From contig CM022945.1 in NCBI GenBank assembly GCA_012931725.1, positions 102,702,432-102,766,431 of the forward strand: a stretch of 64,000 nt of DNA, in the 5' to 3' direction. This DNA is from Litsea cubeba. Its lineage: Eukaryota > Streptophyta > Magnoliopsida > Laurales > Lauraceae. Under the pieces are notes generated by a model. That model ran no database searches. It worked only from the letters and a program-made list of their open reading frames with translations, and was not told the DNA's origin. Shown here in pieces: positions 12,297 to 22,800 of this stretch. Numbering within the stretch: the stretch's first letter is position 1; each line of letters opens with the position of its first letter. A program made the translations under genes and the position numbers.

Positions 12297-13317
12297 TCAT
12301 ATGCTAGGTTTGTGTGGCTGACAAAGTTGGTTCTCTTGCTTCACTTCAAGCTCCAAATGGATCTGATGACGGTGATGGTGCAAAACCCTAATTGTTGCGC
12401 AGCTTATGTAATTCAGAAATTCTTTGATCTACCATCACTTTGTTCTCAAATCTCAAGCGACCGGAAGAGGAACAATATAAACATCAATGAACTTACGACG
12501 GAGTAGTGACAGAGCCTATAACTTCCATCTAACTAACAACCAAGGACGTTGAGTTAGTTATCTACATCTTTTTTTTTTGTTGCTATCACCTCCTTACTTA
12601 AGCTTTCAACTGCAGACAAAGACATGTGCCATTGTCTTCAAGTCATTGGATTATTATTATTATTATCTACCTATCTATCTATCTAATGACTAATGGCCAA
12701 TGACATATGGCTTTGTTTGTAATTGAAAGCTTAAGCGAGAAAGTACATGGAAAATAATGACAGTCATGAGTCCTATTTTTAGAAGAAACCTAACTAAAGA
12801 GGAGGAACTTCAGCTGCTCTCTTTGTTGCAATTGCTTAGCCAGGTGTACATTTCATAAGATAGATGAATCAAGATGCCAGCTTCCTAGTGGTTTTTTTGT
12901 TCAAATTGTTGTTGGTAGTCCCTTGTAGGTGAGTTATTTGTATAAGTATAACTGAGCTAATTTTGCTCTCTATTTGATCTTGGAAATTAAGAGTTGGTTC
13001 GGCGATGACTCATGTGAAGACTATCTTTTTTTTTTCTTCCATCATTTAGGTTTCAACATAGCTAGGACAAGGCTTTGGTTAGTGATGATGATTTGGGTCC
13101 TTTGATTAGTGGGGAACTCAAGATACTTGGATAGTAGATCTTCCCCCTTAAGTTTTTTGATTGACAAGGTGAGATTTTTTATGGCTTTCGGGTGTCCTCC
13201 CTTCCTATTAATAGGAGTTTCATTATCTATCATATTGGAAAATCTTAGCATTTTCTTTGGTTGCCCCCTCTCATAAGATTTCATCTTGGCCCTCGCCGCT
13301 GTTGGATCTCTTCAAGC

Positions 13318-13998
13318 TTAAACTTTTATGGTAGTGCAATGGGTAATCCAAGTCAAGCTGGTATAGGAGGTGTCATTAGGGATCATCAATCTCGTCTCTT
13401 GATCTCTTTCTCTGGCCCCGTATGTTAAGTAGTTGTTTGTGCAGTTTCCTATCATCAATTGGTTTTGGGATTACTGGCTAGGAACTCGATCATGGTATCA
13501 GAGCCAGAGGTCTTGAGTTCGAAACCACGTAGGGCAAAAATGCTCTATGCCTCATTCTGTGTTTGTGTTGGGTGCAAGTGCACAGGGAAAGAAGGCCCCA
13601 TGCCATGCCGCGTTATAGTCTTGTGCGGGCGTGTGATTTGGTTCTGGGCAGTGTCTTGCCCGGGGTTGTGTAGTTTCCTATCACCAATTGGTTTTGGGAT
13701 TATTGGCTAGCAACTCTGTCACCGTAGACTTTTGTTCTATTAATGAGGCTGAGTTGCTTGTTTTGAGGATGAGTTTGCTAGAAGCATTTGGCCTGAATCT
13801 CCATGGTTTATTAGTGGAAGGGGACACTATATGTGTCATCAGGTGCACTTCTAACTCTTGCAAGCCACTTTGGAGGTTGCTAAATGCCGTTGAAGAAGTG
13901 TAGGATCTTGCTAGACTCCTTGAGGTTTCCTTCCCCCACATGAATTGGTTGGCTAATCAAGCAGGTGGGGACGCTCTCGCTAAGGAAGGAGTCATGGG
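13318..13998 (+). mobile_element. LINE-type RNase H domain fragment, split by an insertion
   Basis: Translation before 13425 gives MGNPSQAG, GGVIRDHQSRLLISFSGPV. After about 13725 it gives CSINEAELLVLRMSLLEAFG, LLVEGDTICVIRCTSNSCKP and LANQAGGDALAKEGV. These are the hallmarks of the RNase H-like domain at the C-terminus of plant L1-type LINE polyproteins. The roughly 300-bp segment between the halves is the inserted repeat at 13436-13719. Premature stops show a dead copy. Confidence 0.8.
13436..13719. repeat. Insertion flanked by 54-bp direct repeats, with a tRNA-like core
   Basis: Two near-identical stretches, 13436-13489 and 13665-13719, both contain CAATTGGTTTTGGGATTA. Between them is TGGTATCAGAGCC (13493-13505), a string complementary to the 3' end of initiator tRNA-Met and typical of plant LTR-element primer sites. 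It is followed by GAGTTCGAAACC, which resembles a Pol III B box. It may be a SINE or a retroelement fragment; I cannot tell which. Confidence 0.5.
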
Positions 13999-14439
13999 GT
14001 AGAGTTTCTCTCTTCTAATGAGAGGGACATTTTAGCTTGACATGTAGTTTGCTTTTTCTCTCATGTTCTTGTTTTCCTTTTTTGATTTTTTTTAGGTGGT
14101 TTGGCTTGTCGATATCTCTCTCGTACTGAGTAGGCCTTTTGATTAATGACATGTTACTATATAAAAAAAAAAAGGAAAGAGAGAAAGAAAAGATATTTAT
14201 TTGCATTCTCCCCTATTCTAACTAGGCAATTTTGCACCACACTTTATTATCACTCTCTTTTTTCATGTCCCTTACCATGTTAAGTAAAAAGGATTTTGCT
14301 TCAAGTTGTCTAAAACCTTTCCATAGCTCTCCCACTATTGTTCCATTACCCTTTCAAGCTTATCTAGGCATTCCTTTTGTCCATTAGAAGATGGTTTTGT
14401 TTGATGGGTCATGTCTATAAGTTACTATTGAAGATACTT

Positions 14440-15960
14440 GCCAATTTAATGGAGGAGGTAATTCCTCTCATTACGATTAGTCGATTACGATCCCTTTACA
14501 AGGTGGTTTTGTTTTTCATTAACATATATTAAATGGCATCCCAGTTGCGAATGTACCCAAGAAGAAAGGCTAAGAAAGAGGTAGTAATTTTTAAATAAAC
14601 TTGAAAAGCCTATGACCATGTTGATTGGAATTTTGTTGATTCCTTGGTTCTATTGTTATATGAAAAATGGTATTTGGAGCAAAATGGAGAGGGTTGTTAT
14701 TCTGAATGCATATTTTCAACTTCTTGGTGTTGGTTAATGAATGGCTGATTTCTATGCTTAACGGTAGTATGGGCCTAAGACAAGGCGACACAATTGTCTA
14801 CTTTTCTTTTCATGCTTGTGGCAAAAGTTCTTATCTCTTTCATAAACAACATAGAGAAGTTATGTACTGGCAATGATAAACAAAACAAAAAAAACAGAGG
14901 AGTTATGTTTGATGCATGGAATATTGGTGGAGAAGGGCTGGAGATTACCCTTTTAGGCTGCCATACTAGTCTGCACGGAAGTCTTTCAACGGGTCGAGTA
15001 GGGTCCAAACCTTGGCGCTTCCTATGGAAATAAATGTCCCTGCCACCATGCTACGTATTCGAGGGCTTGTGGGTGCACCCATTTGCAACTTGTGGATGAC
15101 ACTATTCTTTTTTTTGAGGCCAAGTGTGAAAGATTTATTATAATCAGTAGAGTCTTGACTCTTGAGATGCTTTGAAGCAGAGTTTAGCCTTAAGGTTAAT
15201 CTGGGAGACAAGCATTTGGTGGGTATCATAATCCAAGAGGACCGCCTCATCCTATTGCAACATGTATTTATGATGAGATCAGTGCCTGTTCTCTATTTTA
15301 TCTTGGCTTACAGATTGGTGCTAATCCTTGATCCAAAGCTTTATGGGCTCCAATTTTCAGACGTTGAGAAAAATTATCAGCATCAAAAGCCCAGTGTCCT
15401 TTGATTTGTATTCCTAATCAGTCAACAACAACAAATTAATTTTTCTCCCACCCATGGTTTCTAAACTCCGTACAAGTTACCAACTCATGGCTTTCTGTTG
15501 TTACTTAGCTGAGTAATACTTAATCTCGGTACTGGTTACCAACTTATGTCTTTCTGTTGTTACTCAGCTGAGTCACACCAAGACATGGCTAATATGCTCA
15601 AGACTTGCTCGAGTCCAAGTGCTTGGTCGGTACCTAGTCCTATCTGACTCAGCTGAGTCTACTGGAACTTGGTTGAGTTTTTAAACCATGCTACCACCTG
15701 TCTCTTGTTAGGATTTCAGCTTTAGTAGCTAAAAGGTTGAAAAGGATTGAGAAGAATTTCTTTTGGGAAGGCGACGAGGGTAAAAAAATACATACTTGAT
15801 TAAATGGGATAGTTGGTCCAACCTGAATAGTGGCAGGGTGGTTGGGGAGTTAGATGTCAACAATCTGGCAGTCTTAACTAAATGGCGGTGGAGAACTAGA
15901 GAGGAGGCACTACGGAGAAAGGTGATAGCTTCTTTCCATACATGGGGCTGTGAACTTGGG
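14440..15960 (+). mobile_element. L1-type LINE reverse transcriptase remnant
   Basis: Translated pieces in several frames follow the LINE RT order. KAYDHVDWNFVD lies near 14595-14635, then WPISMLNGSMGLRQGDT, MSTFLFMLVAKVL, QLVDDTILFFEAKCE (the active-site [F/Y]-x-DD block, here VDD), RCFEAEFSLKVNLGDKHLVG and, after a MITE insertion, KRIEKNFFWEGDEGKK and NNLAVLTKWRWRTREEAL. Many stops and shifts are present. The RNase H fragment lies upstream of this RT, the reverse of the normal order, so the two are separate or rearranged pieces. Confidence 0.82.
15453..15690. mobile_element. MITE inserted in the LINE remnant, 238 bp
   Basis: It starts CATGGTTTCTAAACTC and ends GAGTTTTTAAACCATG, an inverted terminal repeat. 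The interior carries repeated ACTCAGCTGAGT-type words. It separates the RT core from the C-terminal LINE block. Confidence 0.65.
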
Positions 15961-16269
15961 GTGGGAGACCTTTCAGAGATTAAAACTCCCAAGAAAAATG
16001 TATTTTCAGTTGAGATTTTCTCTATTCTATGATAGATGGAAAGGTGTCACGTTGTATCCTAATCAGCGTGTATATGAAAATTTTTATGTAATGTATACAA
16101 GAAAATGAATTTGCAAATTCTTATAACTAGTGAAACCATGTTCAAAACAATGGTTGTTTAATGTGTGATAGCAAAAATTCAGTGATTTCCAGGTTATATA
16201 AATGCTAATAGTCTGTTTCTTATTCTTATTCACTATGAAGACTAAAGGCACATTTGCATACCTTGTTTC

Positions 16270-16783
16270 TAGGGGTCTTCATCGGCCAGGCTGAGGGATA
16301 GCCAGTCCGGCCTGACTTTTAAACTATAGCCCCAAGCCCAGCCCAAGCACAACTCAGGCCGTAAGTTCCTAGCCAAGCCTGGCCTACCTAAAAAAGATTA
16401 AGTTTGTGATCTGGGCCCTGGCCCATCTCAAAGTGTCGGGGTAGATGAATTGCCTTTCTAGAAAAAGAAGGTTTGTTAAACTGTCCCAAGTTGTAGCTCG
16501 GTTGGGTCATGTGTGCATGCGTGAGAATGCTTGTGTTCAAGTCCCCTTTCTAGCAAAAAAAAAAAAAAGAAGGATTGTTTAAACTTCTCCGTACCACTAT
16601 TTTCAGACATACAATCTACCCGTCTTGGTTCTCCCTCTTATTCGGGATCGGCTTGGCTTTGGGCTCCCTGCCACTGAATCCAATCCTGGCCCATATATTA
16701 AACATGCCTAAATAATACATCCAAGCCTGTCCCGAGTACTAAAACCTAAGACCGAAACCCAGCTCGGTCTATGAGCACCCCTA
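16270..16783. mobile_element. hAT-type MITE carrying a nested SINE
   Basis: The left end TAGGGGTCTTCATCGG and right end CTATGAGCACCCCTA are inverted copies. The flanks CTTGTTTC (16262-16269) and CCTGTTTT (16784-16791) agree at 6 of 8 bases, as expected for an aged 8-bp hAT target duplication. The interior is full of GGCCTGGC and CAAGCCTG words. A SINE sits inside at 16483. Confidence 0.75.
16483..16571 (+). mobile_element. Short tRNA-derived SINE
   Basis: GTCCCAAGTTGTAGCTCGG opens the element. TAGCTCGGTTGG resembles a Pol III A box and GTGTTCAAGTCCCC a B box, and it ends in an A tract near 16555-16569. The flanks GAAGGTTTGTTAAACT and GAAGGATTGTTTAAACT form a target duplication of about 17 bp. 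The same head, GTCCTAGGTTGTAGCTCAA, recurs in every unit of the 3' tandem array. Confidence 0.75.
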
Positions 16784-17466
16784 CCTGTTTTTGCAAAAGA
16801 AATGGAAAAGTGAAAGATTTTATGTGCTGGGGCCTCTTTCTTCGCTTGGAGCGGCCCCTCTTCTTTGAGGGGTTTGTGTTAGGAAATGTGATTCCGTAGA
16901 AGAGGAAACTCGTTTCTAATGTTCCTGGAAAGAATTGTTTTTAGCAATCACTAGTGTTATTTTGGTTGCTAAATGAAAGCGGCATAAATTAGATAATTTT
17001 CTCTTCAATCTGACAGTCTTGTGGTGCCCATAAATAGTTTTTGTTTCACACTGCTGTCATTCAATTTTTGAAATGTTGTTCATTGTAAATAGTATTGTTA
17101 GCCAGTAATAATTAGCATGGCATACTGCTTACCTTCATGAGTATATCAGCTTATGCACACCTGACATGTACTTTCTTGTTCTGGTAAATACAACCAATAT
17201 ATACTTAATCGCAATGTACAGCTCTTTTCAAATACCATGGGAGCTTCCAATGATTGTCCTCTGTAATTCTTACTTAGATCCATGCAATGCAAGTGGGATT
17301 TGTTAATTGGTTTTGTTTGGGGACATTGTTGTAATGTCTTCAGTACTAACGTTGATTTCTTTCTACAGATGGCTTTGTGAGAAATGTGAGTTTTAACCTT
17401 GCAAAGATCTCTCTGTTCTGTGAGCTCTGCAAACTGTACTGAATCTGGTCTGAGAAGCTTTGCAAC

Positions 17467-19793
17467 ATGGAAAGTGCCTCTTTAGGCAGAGATACTGTGA
17501 CTGAGAATGTAAAGAAACGAATTTCTAAATGGGATTTGGTAGCAGATCCTCACTCTGCAACTGAAACTGTGCAAGATAATTCCAAGTCTGGAGATGCAGC
17601 TGATGTACATCATGATAAAGATTCAAGTTCAGGGAGGAACTTGTCAAAAAGTGCTGGTAACCATGTCCGTAAGTGGTCAGAAATGGGAGGTGACCATACA
17701 ATGAGATCTAAAGATTCATTTGATGAGTCGTGTTGGGAGCCCATGCCTGAAGGGAAACGTGAAAGAAAATATAGCAGTGTTGACAGAGGTGATGAGACGA
17801 TTTCACCGACTACGAGGCCATATGGTGCAAGTGACGCTCCTCGTGTTGATGCATGGAGACAACACAGCCGTAGTCGCTCCCCTAAGAGTGGGTGGGGCAG
17901 GTCATACAGGTTTGGCCTGTTAATTCTCCACTCATGTTAACATATTGCCTTCAATGAATGTTTTTTAAAATGAGGGAAGGGGATATATATATCATCTAGT
18001 AGAACATGGCTATCGTCCTTTACACATTCACACTGACACTGTACACGTCATATATTTATGTCAAGCCGCAAATCCTCAGCTGTCGTACTTGTGAATTCCA
18101 TGGTGAATGGGACTTACCCTGAAATGAGATTATTTGGACAATCCTTGACTCTGATTACTGGTCATTTATTTATTCTTATATTTGGTGTATTTGCTGTCTA
18201 TTGTTTGCACAGCCCATTACTGTGCCGTTGGGGCAATCTCTTCACATTATATCATGTAGTATTTGGTTGTGAACCTTGGAGGTGGGGCCACCCGAATGCA
18301 TGCATGTCATCAGGATACAGGGGAATGTAAGGTGTCACCACCGATGGATAGATGGGCCCACATGGGCATGATTTGATGATCATAATATCTGATGAAGGGC
18401 TCTATATGCACTTATAAAAACCGTTAAGACTCAAAAGGCTCTTGATCAGATGGACAACACCTATCAATCCTCCCTCTTGCTCTAGGCATTTATATGCATC
18501 CTGGAGGACATCACATTAGTTAGCATCCAAATGTTAATATGTATTATTTATTATATTATATTATATGTGCATGCATGTAGATAATAAATTATCTATATGA
18601 GGCCCCTTGTGTTCAATCCAAAAACTACCACAACACCCACCCAACCACACCCATACACAGCCCCCTAAAGAACCACAAAACAAAAATCTCCTTTCCTTTG
18701 CTCTTAATTGCCACCAGCCCAAATTTGAAACAGAATTTTCTGGCTCCTCTATTCGTCTTGCCAAATCTGATATCCATCCAACTATATCTAAAGGCTAGAA
18801 TCTGGTTTGCTTTGGGGCCCTTTCAACAGGTCTCCCTTGATCGAATGATTCCCATTTTTTGCATACAAATAGGTCTTAGGGAGAACTTTCAAACCCTTGC
18901 CCCCCCTCATGTTATGCATCCTTCAATGTGGGTCCAACAGCTTGGAACCATTCGATATTCGTTTCATAGAATCCTACGATTCGCTCGATTCAGCTGAGCG
19001 AGAATAGCTACAACCAATAAAAAAAATTTCTTTCGTTCTTTTAGTGTTTTTACTTTCAAAAGGTTATTTAGTAGTTAATGAAATCTCTTAAGCATTTTGC
19101 GGCTTTGTGAAGGTTTTAGAGATGAATAAAGAACATTCATGTGATTAAAATGTTCGACCATACGTATGGGGCTTGTCTATATATTTTTTTTAAAAAATAT
19201 TCTTTGGTTTGTTTCTTCATGAACACTTTCTTTAACTTAAAGATATATCCTACTATGTAAGATTGATGGTTTGGATTTTATTTTTACTTTTATATTTCGA
19301 TTTAAAGATAACAAAAAATAAATGTATATTGATACCTTAAACTTATTCAACTATTTACACATATCATATATTTTATATTAATATGTCATGATGTTCTTGA
19401 TATGATTATATGACAAACTTATTTGTCATTGTATTTATATTGCTATAAATGGGAAAATGGATGGAGTATATATTACTACTTTTTTTGTTTTTCTTGTTAA
19501 TTTTTAATTAATTTTCATTTTTACTAGAAAAATAAAAAATCCTACGATTTGTGATGTGATTCACGATTCGATTCAATTCATCGCTATGAACGATTTGTCA
19601 TACGCAGATACAATTCCGATTTTCAGAACAATGCCCGTAGGGACTACGCTTGCCTTTGGATGTCCAACTTTCTTGGACCATTGATTTTCAATGGCCCCTA
19701 TCTTGACCACCATTCACCATAGGTCATTAGGATCAGAAATTTGGTGGGCCCTATATCCAAACCAAGCCCTTTCAAACGTCAGACCATTCTAGC

Positions 19794-19866
<73 letters not shown>

Positions 19867-22800
19867 CCTCTCAATGATATCCCTCAGTTTATGTTTTATA
19901 GCTTTTATAAAACATATCCATCTTCCCTAATCCACCAATTGTGCTTGGGTTTCCCAAACACACTTCCAATCAATATCCTCAACCTTACTGCCACCATTTC
20001 TCCACATCTTCCAACCAATATTCAAGCTATATATTCCTAGCAACAATGGCACTCAAGGTGAGCTTCTCTAGCCGTGTGTTTTTAAATGCTTTTCTTTCTT
20101 GGATTGTGAGAGGTAGAATGTAGGAAGGATTCCGCGCTCTGCACATTTATGTGTTTAAAGGGGAGAGGAATCCTGCATTTCACCTCTCTCATAGGAAATT
20201 GAAATTCTCTCTATATAGGAAAACCAGTTTATTTTTTCCATCTCTATAAGAAATATGTGTCACACCAAACAATTGAACAGTAAGCTACAGAGAAAGTTAG
20301 AACAATTTTCCTCTGTTGTAGAATCATTACGTTGGACAAACGTGTCCTCTCTCTCTCTTGTTTGTGTCTATGGAAAATTTTCTTTCATAGATCATGAGAG
20401 GTAGAATGTAGAAAGTTCTAAGTTATTTCATGAATTATGAGAGTTTGGAGAGTTCGAATGTAGGAGTTTGAAGAAGTGAATCCTATTTTCAGCAGGTGTT
20501 CCAATTTTTTAGATATTGAAATGGTTGATCTGAGGTGGGAGATTGAGAGGTTGGACAATGCTTATGGGGCCCATTTTATTGAGAATGGATGGTTGGATTG
20601 GTTGCATTTGGAGTTGGGTTAGTGAAAGAAAATAAAAATAAATAAAACCCAACACTTCTTTGGCCTCAATTTGACAACTCAAGGAGAGAAGGGACATTTG
20701 ATTCATCTTAAAACTTCACTTAACACCATTTGTTACAGCGTCAGCAATGGCGGAGCTAGGATTTTCTTCCAGAGGGGGCAAGAGACGGACGTCAATGACA
20801 AAAGAAAAGGAAATTTGACAATGGGCTCCAATCATATAGAAGGAAAATTTCTTAATGTAGTCATTTCTTTTGTGGCCTACTATTAATTTTAAGGCCCTTT
20901 ACACTAAAACAACTCCCTTCATAAGAGTCTCACAAGAATTCCATGAAGCCAATTAGTGGGCCCACTAATGAAAAGTCTAAATCAATAAAAAAAAAGCCTC
21001 CTCATGTAGTGTATAGTCTTTATCAGATTTTATTTAAATGGCCCACTACGATCAATAACTTTGAAAACATTCAAATAAAATAAATTTAAATATTGTATAT
21101 ACTTGAAAGTGGGCTTATTGGAGTAATTTTTTTTTGAAAAAGAGAGTGTTTTCAGTGGGATTTGGATTTTCTCAATTTTTTTTTGAGCTAATTTTGTTAT
21201 CAATGATATGCTCAACCTAAGGTGGACCGTCTCCTATTAAAGAAGTCTCACTAGAAGGGTATTCATTTTTTAGGCAATTAGGATTTTCATCAGGAGGGGG
21301 CTCACTATTGATTTGCTTCTTCTTTATTCATATTCCTATGAGATGGACATCCACATAATTCGAAATAAGGAGATAAGACACCTGACTCCATTCTTATCTT
21401 TTTGGACAAAAGTGATAGTCAAGAATGCCCTCATTACTTGGAGAATATCTCCATAAGTTGTGAAAGAAAAAGAAAAATGAGGAGGGGCAAAAACATAAGA
21501 TAATTATACTCCTCTTTTTCTCATCTTACACGAAAGTAAAGGAGACAAAGTCTAGGAGGGGCAATTGACTGACCCTCCTCGACCCCCCCCCCCCCCCCCC
21601 CCCCTCCCTCCCTCCCCGCCACTGAGAATCAGTGTGAGTTCATGGCAGGGAAACTTAGGAGCATTTATGATATTATCGATTCATTGCTCTTTTTTTATCC
21701 GTTTTTGATATTTGGTAAAACTGGGGGATTATTTTAAATATATATTTGGGTCATGCTCTAGCCTTAATGGGGCCCATGATTTTGACATTTGGCGTCCCTT
21801 ATACACACTCCTGCATATGGATTGTCATGCTTTTGTGCTGTGTCTAATAATGTTACTTCTCAATAGCTGATTCATTATCCAATCTTGTTACACAATACAA
21901 GATCTTGCTTGTTCTTACTATTATTCAAATGAAGATACTGTTCCCAAATCAGTTCTGTACCTTTTCATGAATTGGCATTGGTGTATTTTGCAGGAGTAGA
22001 AGCAGGAGTCCACAGCGTTTTAGGCGTGAGGCTGAAGGCTGGACTGATAGGGGTAGAAATGGAAGGGGTGGATCCACTGCACCCTGCAGGGATTTTGCAG
22101 CAGGGAGGTGCAGGAGAGGTAGTCAATGCCGGTTCGCTCATCAGGATGGTGATTATGATGATAAGGGCCACTTTGACAGTGATCGTTTTGAAAACAGAGG
22201 TCATAGACAAGAAAGGGGAGGGTTTTCTCGGTATGCCAGGGATGAAGCCTTTACTGATCCAGAAGTGCAAAGTGGATACCCACAGGACAGACTTTTGCAT
22301 GGGTACGAGGGTCACTATGATGGCGATCGAGAGAAGCGTGAGCCACAGAGGAACAGTAGGTCATCTACTCACTGTAATGATTTCTTGAAAGGCAAGTGCT
22401 ACAGGGGATCAGCATGCAAATATGTTCATGATATTGTGAATACTGATGACTATGGTAGATGGTCATCGAAAGATGCAACGAGAGAAAGGTCCCACGGCAG
22501 AAGGGAGGACACATCCTTTGGACATGATCAGAGGCGTGAATCCTTCAGGAGTGGCAATGGTCTCTGCAAGTATTTTGCTGAAGGCCGCTGCCGTAATGGA
22601 GAAAGATGCAAGTTTTCTCATCAGGGTCCCACACAAGGCTGTTCTGAATGGAAGTCCCAAGATGCCGGATTGGGTGACGATTCCATTATGGGAAATAGAT
22701 CATGGGAAGCTCCAAAATGGAGTGACAAGGACAGTGGTTCAGAAGTTGCTTATCCTGAGAATCAATCATGGAATGACCCAAAATGGAGTGATAATACAGG

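Larger units (their letters stand above)
7792..13317. other. Long non-coding stretch, proposed leader intron, first part
   Basis: AT-rich DNA without a recognisable gene. It holds a T-run near 8206, an imperfect 175-bp direct repeat with a palindromic junction at 9648-9979, and a two-copy 48-bp repeat at 12201-12296. Two similar ATATAGGA and TTCATTAATCT blocks lie near 10834-10980. Short open frames here show no family resemblance. Confidence 0.6.
17910..21993. other. First coding intron of the CCCH gene
   Basis: The donor is CATACAG|GTTTGG and the acceptor TATTTTGCAG|GAG. It holds a (GA)n tract at 19799-19863 and an 880-bp hAT-like element at 20745-21624. A stretch near 18940-19640 repeats the word ATCCTACGATT at both ends. 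At 20046 lies a start-codon-like AACAATGGCACTCAAG followed by GTGAGC. Confidence 0.75.

Noticed and set aside
12180..12506. 108-aa frame with repeated GEVEEQIEGKD
   Set aside because: The repeat is a short DNA duplication; the rest has no family resemblance and there are no supporting splice or promoter signs.
18058..18330. 90-aa open frame in the CCCH intron
   Set aside because: It lies within an intron, has unremarkable composition and no homology that I can recognise.
21965..22388. Open frames of 116-138 aa overlapping the second CCCH exon in other frames
   Set aside because: Shadows of the real zinc-finger frame, which has three intact CCCH motifs and matching splice phase.
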